DNA of 64,000 bases from Mesorhizobium denitrificans (GTDB taxonomy: Bacteria > Pseudomonadota > Alphaproteobacteria > Rhizobiales > Rhizobiaceae): contig NZ_QURN01000012.1 in assembly GCF_003403035.1 (NCBI RefSeq), forward strand, positions 62,001 through 126,000, given 5' to 3'. Numbering within the stretch: the stretch's first letter is position 1; each line of letters starts with the position of its first letter. A model generated the notes under the pieces. That model was not told where the DNA came from. It saw only the letters and a program-made list of their open reading frames with translations, and did not search any database. The translations under genes and the position numbers were made by a program. Positions 55,825 to 64,000 of the stretch are shown piece after piece.

Positions 55825-56699
55825 TGCGTTCGCTGTTATTCGTACCGGGAGATTCGGAGAAGAAGCTCGCCAAGGGCTTCGCGTCTGCGACAGATGTCAT
55901 CATCGTTGACCTCGAAGATTCTGTTTCGCTCGCCAATAAGGAAGCGGCGCGCGCCATCGCGGCTGCATTCATTACCGCCGAACGACACACGACGCGCGCC
56001 CAGATATTCGTCCGAGTCAACGACCTTTCGACCGGCTTGACCGACAAGGATCTTGCGGCGCTGGTTTCGGTGCGGCCCGATGGCATCATGTTGCCCAAGT
56101 CGAACAGCGGAAAAGATGTCCAGCGTTTGGCCGCAATGCTCCGCGTTCATGAAGCGGAAGCCGGATTGGGGGACGGTGACACCCGCATTCTTCCGCTTAT
56201 CACAGAGACTCCAGCAGGTGTTTTCACCGGCGGAACTTACGCCAATTGCAGCCCGCGCCTTGCCGGTCTGACCTGGGGCGCTGAAGATCTGTCTGCCGCA
56301 CTCGGCGCGCGCACCGCACGGGATGCGACGGGGCGCTATACGGATGCGTTTCGGCTCGCTCGCGCCGTTACGTTGCTTGCGGCAGCGGCGGCGGACATTC
56401 CCGCCGTCGATACGGTTTTCCCTAATTTCCGCGATATGGCAGGCTTCGAAGCAGAATGCACTGAGGCCGAGCGTGACGGCTTCACTGCGAAAATGGCGAT
56501 CCATCCAGATCAGGTGCCGATAATCAACGCCGCTTTCACACCTTCAGCAGAAGCGCTGGAGCGCGCCCGCGCGATTGTGCAGGCGTTCGCTGATGCGGGC
56601 AATCCCGGCGTTGTGGCCGTAGAAGGCAAAATGTACGATCGACCGCATTTGAGGCTGGCCGAAAGACTGATAGCACGCGCTTCCAGCGTGGCCGGCTGA
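55824..56699 (+). CDS. CoA ester lyase, CitE/HpcH family
   Basis: A 291-residue TIM-barrel lyase that cleaves or forms a malyl-CoA/citramalyl-CoA type ester. Motifs: RSLLFVPGDSEKKLAKG, the metal-site VIIVDLEDSV, MLPKSNSGKDV, PLITETPAGVF with the metal glutamate, LTWGAEDLSAALGA and MAIHPDQVPIINAAF. It is translationally coupled to the MaoC gene. Together they could act on methylmalyl-CoA or citramalyl-CoA, as in the ethylmalonyl-CoA pathway, but the key genes of that pathway are not in this window. It abuts the convergent flavin reductase with no spacer. Confidence 0.92.
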   Translation: MRSLLFVPGDSEKKLAKGFASATDVIIVDLEDSVSLANKEAARAIAAAFITAERHTTRAQIFVRVNDLSTGLTDKDLAALVSVRPDGIMLPKSNSGKDVQRLAAMLRVHEAEAGLGDGDTRILPLITETPAGVFTGGTYANCSPRLAGLTWGAEDLSAALGARTARDATGRYTDAFRLARAVTLLAAAAADIPAVDTVFPNFRDMAGFEAECTEAERDGFTAKMAIHPDQVPIINAAFTPSAEALERARAIVQAFADAGNPGVVAVEGKMYDRPHLRLAERLIARASSVAG

Positions 56700-57305
56700 T
56701 CAATCTTCCCAGCGTGGGCGCCGCATTGAAAAAACGTCGTCCACCGTTGCGAAATCCATATAGCCCAGGCGACTTACATTGCCCGCTTTCACCGTGTCGA
56801 ACAGTCCGTCCTTGAGATAGGCGTCGGAAATATAGACGCCCACGACCTGCCCGATCACCACAATCGCGTCCGTAGCGTTGCCGTTCAAATCACGGGGACG
56901 CAGCACTTCCGTGACCTTGCATTCCAGCGCAGCAGGCGCTTCCGCCACACGCGGCGGACGCACGAGACGCGAGGGCGCTGTTTCCAGTTCGGCGTAGTCG
57001 AACTCACTAACCCCACGCGGAGCGTTGACGGAACTCGCATTCATCTTGCGCGCGAGTTCGCGCCCAACGAGATTGGCGACAAACTCGCCGGTATCCTGTG
57101 CTGCGGTGGCGCTGTCCTTTGAACCATCAGACGAAAACCACACCAGCGGCGGATTGCCGCTAAGTGCGTTGAAATAAGAATACGGCGCAAGATTGAGCGC
57201 GCCGTCACGGCTCAGCGTGGATATCCAGCCAATCGGGCGCGGGGAAACGATAGCCTTGAAGGGATCGTGCGGCAGCCCATGACCAGCAGACGGTTCGTAA
57301 AACAT
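56700..57305 (-). CDS. Flavin reductase-like FMN-binding protein
   Basis: A 201-residue protein of the flavin reductase/FMN-binding split-barrel family. Motifs: AIVSPRPIGWISTLSRDG and NLAPYSYFNALSGNPP at the FMN site, then FVANLVGRELARKMNASS. It probably reduces or binds FMN, serving a partner oxygenase or reductase. It lies 15 bp downstream of a nitroreductase gene on the same strand, so both are one transcript. Substrate unknown. Confidence 0.9.
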   Translation of the reverse strand: MFYEPSAGHGLPHDPFKAIVSPRPIGWISTLSRDGALNLAPYSYFNALSGNPPLVWFSSDGSKDSATAAQDTGEFVANLVGRELARKMNASSVNAPRGVSEFDYAELETAPSRLVRPPRVAEAPAALECKVTEVLRPRDLNGNATDAIVVIGQVVGVYISDAYLKDGLFDTVKAGNVSRLGYMDFATVDDVFSMRRPRWED

Positions 57306-57320
57306 AGAGCGTTTCCCGAA

Positions 57321-57905
57321 TTATCCCTTCCAAGGGCCTGAATAATCAGAATAAAGCGTAGTGGAATCGGCGCGTGGTCGTTCAACGGCTTTGCCGTCAT
57401 AAGTGCCGATATGCACAAAACCGATCACGCGCTCGTCCGGCGCCAGTCCCAATATTGCGCGGCCTTCTTCGGTATCGGAATACCAATTCGTGATCCAGTT
57501 GGCGCCAAACCCCATCGCGCTCGCGCCGTTCAGCAGGTTCATCGCCGCAGCGCCGCCGGACAAGAACATTTCCCATTGCGGAATTTTGGGATTTTCTTTC
57601 GGCGCAAAAACAACGCCGATCACCACCGGCGCACGAGAAAACCGCGTCAATTCCTGATTGCGCCGCCCCTCGGACAACGGTCCTTCGCGTTTTTCCGCAA
57701 GCTCGGCCAGCTTCTCGCCGATCTCGTGCCGCGCCCTTCCGCGATAGACGATGAAGCGCCAGGGGGCCAGCCGGCCATGATCCGGCACGCGCGATGCGAT
57801 GCGGATCAGGGTCGAGATTGCGGCATCATCCGGCCCCGGCTCGTGCATTTCCTGAATAGGCGGCGAGGAACGCGTGAGCAGAAAATCAATTACATCTTTT
57901 TTCAA
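57321..57905 (-). CDS. Nitroreductase-family FMN oxidoreductase
   Basis: A 194-residue FMN enzyme of the YdjA/nitroreductase type. The likely start is TTG at 57905, with GGGAG seven bases upstream, matching the family N-terminus (KKDVIDFLLTRSS). The longer open frame to 57977 adds 24 residues without family similarity. Motifs: RIASRVPDHGRLAPWRFIV (FMN phosphate site), GGAAAMNLLNGASAMGFGANWITNW and ERVIGFVHIGT. It is co-transcribed with the flavin reductase downstream. Physiological substrate not deducible. Confidence 0.9.
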   Translation of the reverse strand: MKKDVIDFLLTRSSPPIQEMHEPGPDDAAISTLIRIASRVPDHGRLAPWRFIVYRGRARHEIGEKLAELAEKREGPLSEGRRNQELTRFSRAPVVIGVVFAPKENPKIPQWEMFLSGGAAAMNLLNGASAMGFGANWITNWYSDTEEGRAILGLAPDERVIGFVHIGTYDGKAVERPRADSTTLYSDYSGPWKG

Positions 57906-58012
57906 GGGTATACTCCCGGAAAGCTTCAGGTCCGGCTGGCTTTCAGCTTGGCTGGAAATCGGCCATGAAATTGCCATCGCGACTCGCTTGATGGCAAGCT
58001 ATGTATGAGGGG

Positions 58013-58984
58013 ATGAAACGTCAATTTGCACTTATTTCGATTCTGTCTGCGCTGGCTCTGCCCGCCGCAGCGCAGGATTTTAGTGCGCCCGGCATGCCGG
58101 ACCCAGCGCTGCCGAACATTTCCGGAGCCGCCCTTCCCGGCATCTCGGGCTATGCCCCTGCCGCGCCGAAAGGCCCACTTTCGCGCGTTGCAAATGTTTC
58201 GCTGAGCCTGAAAGCGAAGCTGACGGACAATGGCGAAGACCTCACGCGCGGACTGACATGGCGGGTTTTCCGCCCTGATCCGGGACCCGACGGCAAGCTG
58301 CCGCTGGTCGCGTCATCGCAAGGCGGCAGCGCCACTTTCGAACTGGTGCCGGGCAGCTATCTGGTGCACGCCGCCTTTGGCCGAGCTGGCGCAACCAAGC
58401 GCATAACGCTGCGCAAAGACGCCGCGACGGAAGTTGTGGTGCTGGATGCTGGCGGATTGAAGCTCAATGCAGTCGGGCCCGGCGGCAAGCAGGTTCACGC
58501 GGAAAAGCTGCGCTTTTCGATCTACGAAGCGAAACAGGATGCTAACGGCGATCGCCCTCTTGTCGCTAAGGATATAAAGCCGAACTCTGTCGTGCGGCTC
58601 AATGCGGGCATGTATCACGTCGTTTCCACTTATGGCGCGATCAACGCTGTGGTGCGGTCTGATATTCGTGTGGAAGCCGGCAAGCTCACCGAAGCTGCTG
58701 TCGAACATTCAGCAGGCGAAATAACGCTTAAGCTCGTTCGCGAAGCCGGTGGCGAGGCGCTGGCCGACACGAGTTGGTCGATACTGACCGAGTCGGGCGA
58801 TCCCGTTACCGAAAAAGTCGGCCCCTACGCGTCCATGGTGCTGGCAAACGGCAATTACACGGTCATTGCCAAGAATCGCGACCACATTTACCAGCGCAAC
58901 ATTACCGTCGAAGGCGGAATTGATGCCGAGCTGGAAGTGTTGGCGAATGAACAGTCCGAAATCGATCCCGGTGATGGCGAATGA
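58013..58984 (+). CDS. Secreted protein with three repeated beta modules, hypothetical
   Basis: A 323-residue exported protein of unknown function. The signal peptide is MKRQFALISILSALALPAAAQ from the ATG at 58013; the frame is open 4 codons further. After a Pro/Gly/Ala linker (about 25-58), three modules of some 75-80 residues repeat the same pattern: W/F-S-I/V-F opening (LTWRVFRP, LRFSIYEA, TSWSILTE), a middle part ending in a turn (VPGSYLVHAAFG, NAGMYHVVSTYG, ANGNYTVIAKNR), and a last strand (KRITLRKDA, SDIRVEAGK, RNITVEGGI). This fits carboxypeptidase-regulatory-like or other beta-sandwich repeats. Ends 6 bp from the convergent OmpA-type lipoprotein gene. Confidence 0.78.
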   Translation: MKRQFALISILSALALPAAAQDFSAPGMPDPALPNISGAALPGISGYAPAAPKGPLSRVANVSLSLKAKLTDNGEDLTRGLTWRVFRPDPGPDGKLPLVASSQGGSATFELVPGSYLVHAAFGRAGATKRITLRKDAATEVVVLDAGGLKLNAVGPGGKQVHAEKLRFSIYEAKQDANGDRPLVAKDIKPNSVVRLNAGMYHVVSTYGAINAVVRSDIRVEAGKLTEAAVEHSAGEITLKLVREAGGEALADTSWSILTESGDPVTEKVGPYASMVLANGNYTVIAKNRDHIYQRNITVEGGIDAELEVLANEQSEIDPGDGE

Positions 58985-58990
58985 CGTCGC

Positions 58991-59629
58991 CTATCGCTTT
59001 TTGATTGGCGAGATCTGAATTTCTATCCGCCTGTCCGCCACATTTCCGTCAGCCCCGGCCGGTCTGGAACTTCCAAAGCCTGTCACTGAAAGTCTGCGCG
59101 CATCCACACCCTGCGATGCAAGATGGCGCGCAACCGCAAGCGCTCGCTGCTGCGTTAAATCGAGATTCTTCTTTTCATCACCGCCGCTGTCGGTGTGTCC
59201 GTAAACATCTATTGTAGTGCGTTCATTCTTCTTGAGAACCGCCGCAATGCCGTTCAGTTCGTTGAGCGAGCTACGCTTGAGCGTGCTTTTGTTGGTGTCA
59301 AACAATTCGGCCGTTGGCATTGTGACGACCAGTTGGTCGCCAGCGCGCGAAATCGTCGCCGGCTTGCCATCCAATTGCTTACGCAATTCCTGATCTTGCC
59401 GGTCCATATATGGGTCTGTTTCAGCCTTCCCAACCGCATCAACCCCGGCATCGATGAGCTGACTGTCGCGCTGCTCGCGGTCGCGCCCGACAAGACCCGT
59501 CAGCGAGTCCCAACCTTTCCCGATGAAGGAGCGATCATCGACGCCCGCACCCCCGCCAGACACGCAGCCCGCGAGAGCCAGGCTCGCAAAAACGAATAGA
59601 ACGGAAACCGGGCGTTCCAACCCACGCAT
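58991..59629 (-). CDS. OmpA-family peptidoglycan-associated lipoprotein
   Basis: A 212-residue outer-membrane lipoprotein from the ATG at 59629 (GGGGAAA upstream); the open frame continues 48 codons up, without support. The lipobox is LAGC (Cys22). Residues about 100-210 form an OmpA_C domain with FDTNKSTLKRSSLNEL, DVYGHTDSGGDEKKN (Asp binding diaminopimelate), LDLTQQRALAVARHL, VTGFGSSRP and NVADRRIEI (conserved Arg). It anchors the outer membrane to the wall. Similar to YiaD-type proteins, without their transmembrane-like glycine segment. Convergent with the three-module secreted protein. Confidence 0.93.
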   Translation of the reverse strand: MRGLERPVSVLFVFASLALAGCVSGGGAGVDDRSFIGKGWDSLTGLVGRDREQRDSQLIDAGVDAVGKAETDPYMDRQDQELRKQLDGKPATISRAGDQLVVTMPTAELFDTNKSTLKRSSLNELNGIAAVLKKNERTTIDVYGHTDSGGDEKKNLDLTQQRALAVARHLASQGVDARRLSVTGFGSSRPAGADGNVADRRIEIQISPIKKR

Positions 59630-59749
59630 TATGCATTTTCCCCGATTTTGGCTCTCAAACGTGAGAAATTCCTCGGCCAGCAACCTAAACCGTTGAAGAC
59701 GAGTGTCAAACGATGCAATTGATCGCTGGTGCGGTATGAGGGATGAGAC

Positions 59750-60874
59750 GTGAGAAAACGGCAAGCTGCCCAAGCAGAATCTTTGCGTCGAGAATGGATC
59801 GATGAGGCCATCGCGCGCATCGCGGCCGATTCTCTAAGATCTGCCGACACGCATCTTTGGAAGCTGCCATTGCCTGCGCTCGCAGGCATCGACATCTATC
59901 TGAAAGACGAGTCAACCCACCCCACGGGAAGCCTCAAACACCGGCTGGCGCGCTCGCTTTTCCTCTACGGGCTCTGCAATGGGCTGATACGCGAAGGCAG
60001 CGCTGTCGTCGAAGCGTCGTCGGGCTCGACCGCCGTTTCCGAGGCCTATTTTGCGCGCATGATTGGCGTTCCATTCTACGCGGTCATGCCGCGCACGACC
60101 TCAAAGGAAAAGATTGCAGCAATCGAACACCAAGGCGGCAATTGCCACTTCATCGATGACGGCCGGAGGCTTTACGCAGAGGCCGCCGAACTCGCCGAAC
60201 GGCTGGGCGGGCACTACATCGACCAATTTACCTTTGCCGAACGCGCAACGGATTGGCGCGGGAACAACAACATCGCGGAATCCATATTCGAACAGATGCG
60301 CGCCGAGGCGCACCCGGTTCCGGCATGGATTGTGATGAGCGCTGGAACAGGCGGCACCAGCGCCACGATTGGCCGCTTTATCCGCTACAAGCGCCATGCG
60401 ACGCGGCTGTCCGTCGTGGACGTCGAGTTTTCCGCGTTCTTCGACGGATATGCGAAAGGCGACAGCACCTGCTCCTGCGAACGCTCAACGCGCATCGAAG
60501 GCATTGGTCGCCCGCGCGTGGAACCATCATTCGTACCCGGCGTCATCGACCACATGGCTCGCGTGCCGGATGCGGTGTCGCTCGCCGCCATGCGCGTCCT
60601 TTCCCGATTGCTTGGACGGCGCGTCGGAGGCTCGACGGGCACCAATTTCGCCGGCGTCTGCCTCAAGGCCGCACAGATGCGGGAGCGCGGCGAAAAGGGT
60701 TCAATTGTCTCGCTGATCTGCGATTCCGGTGAACGCTACGCCAACACCTATCACAATGACGATTGGCGAGCGGCTAATGACCTGAATACCAGCGAGTATG
60801 AGCAGCGTTTTGAAAGATTCCTCGCCGGCGGCCCGTTCTCATTTGAGTTCGAGGAAGCCAGCAACCCGCATTGA
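59750..60874 (+). CDS. PLP-dependent cysteine synthase family protein (possible cysteine desulfhydrase)
   Basis: Fold type II PLP enzyme of 374 residues. The PLP lysine lies in [35 protein letters not shown] is the substrate loop, and [18 protein letters not shown] the phosphate-binding glycine loop. Both ends are longer than in O-acetylserine sulfhydrylase, and the family is usually annotated as cysteine synthase-like or L-cysteine desulfhydrase; direction of catalysis is not clear. The start is GTG at 59750. A sugar dehydrogenase gene follows after 13 bp. Confidence 0.88.
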   Translation: MRKRQAAQAESLRREWIDEAIARIAADSLRSADTHLWKLPLPALAGIDIYLKDESTHPTGSLKHRLARSLFLYGLCNGLIREGSAVVEASSGSTAVSEAYFARMIGVPFYAVMPRTTSKEKIAAIEHQGGNCHFIDDGRRLYAEAAELAERLGGHYIDQFTFAERATDWRGNNNIAESIFEQMRAEAHPVPAWIVMSAGTGGTSATIGRFIRYKRHATRLSVVDVEFSAFFDGYAKGDSTCSCERSTRIEGIGRPRVEPSFVPGVIDHMARVPDAVSLAAMRVLSRLLGRRVGGSTGTNFAGVCLKAAQMRERGEKGSIVSLICDSGERYANTYHNDDWRAANDLNTSEYEQRFERFLAGGPFSFEFEEASNPH

Positions 60875-60887
60875 AACAGGATAAAGC

Positions 60888-61811
60888 ATGAAGCCCATCA
60901 AAATTGGCATTGTTGGCGTTGGCAAGATTGTCCGCGACCAGCATCTCCCGGCGCTGGCCGGCAACGGTGATTTCGAACTCGTGTGCGCGGCGAGCCGCAA
61001 CGCTTCCATCGATGGCATTGCGAACTTCGCGACCATCGAATCCATGCTCGAAGGCGTTGCCGATCTGGACGCGGTGTCGCTGTGCATGCCGCCGCAATAT
61101 CGCTACGACGCTGCGCGCAAGGCGCTCGAGGCGGGCAAGCATGTATTTATGGAAAAGCCGCCTGGCGCGACCGTGCGCGAAGTTGAGGACCTGATTGACC
61201 TCGCGGAGCAAAAGGGCGTTTCGCTTTTTGCAAGCTGGCACTCTCGTTACGCGCCCGCGGTGGAGGCCGCCAAGGAATTTCTCGCGGCAACGCGCATTCG
61301 CTCGGCTCGCATCGTCTGGAAAGAAGACGTGCGCCGCTGGCATCCCAACCAAGACTGGATATGGCAGGCTGGCGGGTTGGGCGTCTTTGATCCCGGCATC
61401 AACGCACTCTCCATCGCCACGCATATCTTGTCGCCAATGTATGTGACGAAGGCTGCGCTTCAGTTTCCAGCAAACAAAGATGCACCTGTCGCAGCAGAGA
61501 TCGATTTCAGAACAGCGCAGGGCACGCCTGTTAAGATGGAACTCGACTGGCTCCAGACCGGGCCGCAAAGCTGGGACATTCACGCAGATACAGACGCGGG
61601 CGAAATGGTGCTGTCGTCAGGTGGCGCGAAGCTTGCCATCAATGGCGAGGCCGTGCACGAACAGCCGGAGCGCGAATATCCTGCGCTTTACGAGCGGTTC
61701 GCCCAGATAATCCGCGACGACCATTCCGACGTAGACCTCGCACCGCTGCAGCATGTAGCTGATGCATTCATGCTGGGGCGGCGTATCGCCGTCGAGCCAT
61801 TTTACGATTGA
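60888..61811 (+). CDS. Gfo/Idh/MocA oxidoreductase, D-galactose/L-arabinose 1-dehydrogenase type
   Basis: A 307-residue NAD(P)-dependent enzyme. The Rossmann motif is [32 protein letters not shown] holds the catalytic lysine of the family EKP motif, and [15 protein letters not shown] with [15 protein letters not shown] is nearly the same as in the Azospirillum L-arabinose 1-dehydrogenase, as I remember it. The product would be a sugar lactone in a non-phosphorylating pentose or galactose route, but no lactonase or dehydratase gene lies here. It overlaps the convergent flavoprotein gene by 10 bp. Confidence 0.87.
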   Translation: MKPIKIGIVGVGKIVRDQHLPALAGNGDFELVCAASRNASIDGIANFATIESMLEGVADLDAVSLCMPPQYRYDAARKALEAGKHVFMEKPPGATVREVEDLIDLAEQKGVSLFASWHSRYAPAVEAAKEFLAATRIRSARIVWKEDVRRWHPNQDWIWQAGGLGVFDPGINALSIATHILSPMYVTKAALQFPANKDAPVAAEIDFRTAQGTPVKMELDWLQTGPQSWDIHADTDAGEMVLSSGGAKLAINGEAVHEQPEREYPALYERFAQIIRDDHSDVDLAPLQHVADAFMLGRRIAVEPFYD

Positions 61812-62911
61812 AACGCAGTGCGGTTCGCAACCAACTCGGCTATGGCGAGGCTTGATGTGAGGCCGGGCGACTCGACGCCAAACACATTCACCAGATGGGG
61901 TATGCCGTGCGCCTGCTCCGTCTGGATCAGAAAATCGGTCCCCGGCCCACCGGGCCGCTCGATCTTGGGGCGAATACCAGCATAGGCCGGCTGAAGCGAA
62001 TCTTCGGGCAACTCGGGCCAATAGCGCCTGATCGCAGCGTAGAAACTGTCCGCCCGGTGCGGATCGACGCTGTAGTCGATTTCATCGATCCATTCGACAT
62101 CGGGACCGAAGCGCGCCTGCCCGCCCAGATCGAGCGTCAAATGCACGCCTAGCCCGCCCTTTTCCGGCATCGGATAGATCAGGTGCGAAAACGGCGCGCG
62201 GCTCCCAAGCGCATAATAATTTCCCTTGGCGAGGTGCAGCGGCGGAATGAGTTCCGCGGGCATGCCGCGAAGATTGTGAGCAATGCGCTGCGCGCCGAGC
62301 CCTGCAGCATTCACCACAAACCCCGCCTTCAGCGTCATTGGCTCCGCCCCCGCCGCTTCGATAACGATGCCATCCGGCTCGACACTGCCGCCGACAACCG
62401 GCGTTGCCAGTGCCACCATCGCCCCATGCGCCTCCGCATCGCCGAGCAAGGCGCTCATATAGCCGGCACTGTCCACGATACCGGTTGAAGGCGAAAGCAC
62501 AGCGGCAACACAATGCAACGCAGGCTCCATCTCTTTCGCCTGCGCGCGGGTTAACGGCTGCAAATCATGCACGCCATTTGCTGCTGCCTGCGCCTGAATT
62601 GCCCTCAACTTTGAAATTTCATCATCGCTGGTCGCTACCAACAGCTTGCCGCAACGCTGATGCGGGACATCATACTCAGCGCAGAATTGATACAGCAGAT
62701 CGCGGCCCGCAACACACAGGCCGGTCTTGGTCAGACCGGTCGGGTAATAAATACCTGCATGGATAACCTCGCTGGAACGCGAACTGATACCCAGACCGAT
62801 ACCCTGCTCGGCTTCCAGCACCACGACTTCGCGGCCAGCACGCGCAAGCGCTCGCGCCGTCGCCAAACCGACCGCACCGGCGCCAATAACAATGCAATCT
62901 ACTTTTTCCAT
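61802..62911 (-). CDS. FAD-dependent oxidoreductase, L-2-hydroxyglutarate oxidase-like
   Basis: A 369-residue DAO-family flavoprotein from the ATG at 62911 (the frame is open 25 codons further). FAD-binding motif [18 protein letters not shown], then [20 protein letters not shown], which resembles L-2-hydroxyglutarate oxidase (LhgO); [12 protein letters not shown] and [13 protein letters not shown] follow at the substrate side. Oxidation of a 2-hydroxy acid is likely; the exact substrate is inferred from similarity. It lies downstream of rpoC on the same strand, separated by a terminator. Confidence 0.9.
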   Translation of the reverse strand: MEKVDCIVIGAGAVGLATARALARAGREVVVLEAEQGIGLGISSRSSEVIHAGIYYPTGLTKTGLCVAGRDLLYQFCAEYDVPHQRCGKLLVATSDDEISKLRAIQAQAAANGVHDLQPLTRAQAKEMEPALHCVAAVLSPSTGIVDSAGYMSALLGDAEAHGAMVALATPVVGGSVEPDGIVIEAAGAEPMTLKAGFVVNAAGLGAQRIAHNLRGMPAELIPPLHLAKGNYYALGSRAPFSHLIYPMPEKGGLGVHLTLDLGGQARFGPDVEWIDEIDYSVDPHRADSFYAAIRRYWPELPEDSLQPAYAGIRPKIERPGGPGTDFLIQTEQAHGIPHLVNVFGVESPGLTSSLAIAELVANRTAFQS

Positions 62912-62990
62912 AATCGCTCGAATGCCAGACCACTGGGCGCTCGGTCTAGCACAAAAAAAGTGGATAACCTTTTGAAGTACCCTCAAAATG

Positions 62991-63021
62991 AAAAAGGCCG
63001 CCGGATCGCTCCAGCGGCCTT
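62991..63021 (-). terminator. Rho-independent terminator after rpoC
   Basis: On the reverse strand AAGGCCGC (63021-63014) pairs with GCGGCCTT (63001-62994) around a 12-base loop, and the transcript continues with five U residues (to 62991). It lies 22 bp after the rpoC stop. Confidence 0.9.
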
Positions 63022-63042
63022 CTCCAATAGATAGCTTTCCGA

Positions 63043-64000
63043 TTACTCGGCAGCGTTGGTCATGTCGGCCAGCATCGGATCGGCAATTTCCACGCCGGAT
63101 GCCTTGCGGCGCTCGTCGAGGATAAGCTCGTCGCGATGCGTCGCGATGCGACGGATCTGGCTCATTGTTCCGCCCGTGCCCGCCGGGATCAGGCGACCGA
63201 CGATGACGTTCTCCTTGAGTCCCTGCAGCATGTCGATCTTGCCGGCAACTGCAGCTTCCGTGAGAACGCGTGTCGTTTCCTGGAACGAAGCCGCCGAGAT
63301 GAAGGACGGAGTCTGCAGCGAGGCCTTGGTGATGCCAAGCAGCACCGGCTGGCCAGCCGCAGGCTTCTTGCCTTCCTCGATGAGACGCTCATTCACCTCT
63401 TCGAGTTCGATCGTATCGACATGATCGCCCGCGATGTAGGTCGAGTCGCCCTGCTCCGTAATCTCAACCTTCTGCAGCATCTGGCGAACGATCACCTCGA
63501 TGTGCTTGTCGTTGATGATAACGCCCTGCAGACGATAGACTTCCTGGATTTCATTGACGAGGTAGGAAGCGAGAGCTTCCACGCCCTTGATTGCCAGAAT
63601 GTCGTGCGGCGCCGGATTGCCGTCGAGGATGTAGTCGCCCTTCTCGATAGCGTCGCCGTCCTGAAGATGGAACGGCTTGCCCTTCGGGATGAGATACTCA
63701 ACCGGCTCCAGCGTCGAGTCGTGCGGCTCGATGATGATGCGACGCTTGTTCTTGTAGTCGCGACCGAAGCGGATCGTACCATCGATCTCAGCGATGATGG
63801 CGTGGTCCTTCGGACGGCGTGCTTCGAAGAGTTCAGCAACGCGCGGCAGACCGCCCGTGATGTCCTTCGTCTTCGCACTTTCCATCGGGATACGCGCAAG
63901 CACGTCGCCAGGCTTCACGTGCGAACCCGGATCGACCGAGAGAATAGCCTCGACCGAAAGCAGGAAGCGCGCATCGCCGCCCTTCGACAGCTTGCCGACC
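63043..64000 (-). CDS. rpoC: RNA polymerase beta' subunit, C-terminal part (cut by window edge)
   Basis: The last 318 codons of rpoC are present; the gene continues beyond base 64000. Recognisable segments: [19 protein letters not shown] (the conserved C-terminal region where the jaw joins the core), [29 protein letters not shown], and [19 protein letters not shown] followed by [19 protein letters not shown]. It ends with an alphaproteobacterial tail [14 protein letters not shown]. It should end the rplKAJL-rpoBC cluster, and a strong terminator follows. Confidence 0.98.
   Translation of the reverse strand, partial: VGKLSKGGDARFLLSVEAILSVDPGSHVKPGDVLARIPMESAKTKDITGGLPRVAELFEARRPKDHAIIAEIDGTIRFGRDYKNKRRIIIEPHDSTLEPVEYLIPKGKPFHLQDGDAIEKGDYILDGNPAPHDILAIKGVEALASYLVNEIQEVYRLQGVIINDKHIEVIVRQMLQKVEITEQGDSTYIAGDHVDTIELEEVNERLIEEGKKPAAGQPVLLGITKASLQTPSFISAASFQETTRVLTEAAVAGKIDMLQGLKENVIVGRLIPAGTGGTMSQIRRIATHRDELILDERRKASGVEIADPMLADMTNAAE

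Noticed and set aside
1-64000. Mobile elements, prophage or CRISPR arrays
   Set aside because: No transposase, integrase, phage or Cas-like protein and no regularly spaced non-coding repeats were seen. The only regular repeats are in-frame within the polar growth gene, and the tRNA-Leu has no integrase or duplicated 3' end next to it.

Overview
The window looks like an ordinary chromosomal segment of an alphaproteobacterium of the order Hyphomicrobiales (Rhizobiales), most likely near Phyllobacteriaceae/Mesorhizobium. The evidence is gene content: a giant coiled-coil protein resembling the Agrobacterium growth-pole-ring protein, an alphaproteobacterial RNase E with an acidic insert in its S1 domain, a STAS-fused MlaE permease, DUF2336, DUF1345 and DUF922 proteins, and a tandem glycine riboswitch on gcvTHP. 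GC content is visibly high with alphaproteobacterial codon use. I saw no insertion sequence, prophage, integrase or CRISPR array, and the window is almost entirely coding.

Layout. 1-2.8 kb: folP and folK (reverse strand), a secreted DUF922 protein, a 2Fe-2S ferredoxin and an Hpt protein. 3.1-10.8 kb: the 2558-residue growth-pole-ring-like protein, built from two kinds of exact-length internal repeat. 11.1-14.9 kb: a four-gene Mla-type lipid ABC transporter operon on the reverse strand. 15-23.2 kb: an enolase-superfamily racemase/epimerase, an atypical SDR, a DctB/DctD-type two-component pair and a tripartite tricarboxylate transporter tctCBA, followed by a terminator and tRNA-Leu(UAA). 23.6-30 kb: small secreted and regulatory proteins, a small membrane protein, cutC, and the cell-wall genes for PBP1A and an AMIN-domain amidase. 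30.2-39.5 kb: rne with a terminator, an aminotransferase, an M48-TPR protease, a DsbA-like protein, aroQ, accB-accC and aat. 39.5-45.1 kb: dnaE and the biotin-containing alpha subunit of a propionyl-CoA-type carboxylase (reverse strand). 45.3-50.6 kb: a DUF1345 membrane protein, then the glycine riboswitch and gcvT-gcvH-gcvP. 50.6-59.6 kb: a GGDEF cyclase, parE, a DUF2336 protein, a MaoC hydratase coupled to a CitE-like lyase, nitroreductase plus flavin reductase, a secreted three-module protein and an OmpA-type lipoprotein. 59.7-64 kb: a PLP enzyme of the cysteine-synthase family, a sugar 1-dehydrogenase, an L-2-hydroxyglutarate-oxidase-like flavoprotein, and the 3' end of rpoC with its terminator.

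The strongest points for a second look are the repeat architecture of the giant polar protein (a 228-bp unit made of 36- and 40-residue halves, plus eight exact 87-bp units); an SDR that has lost the YxxxK catalytic pair; a DctD-type activator with GAFPGA instead of GAFTGA beside tctCBA; a probable ATT start for the partner kinase; the absence of folB between folP and folK; and a 24-bp near-perfect palindrome between the GGDEF gene and parE. I did not find a clearly new multi-gene system. Most of the window is conserved housekeeping DNA.
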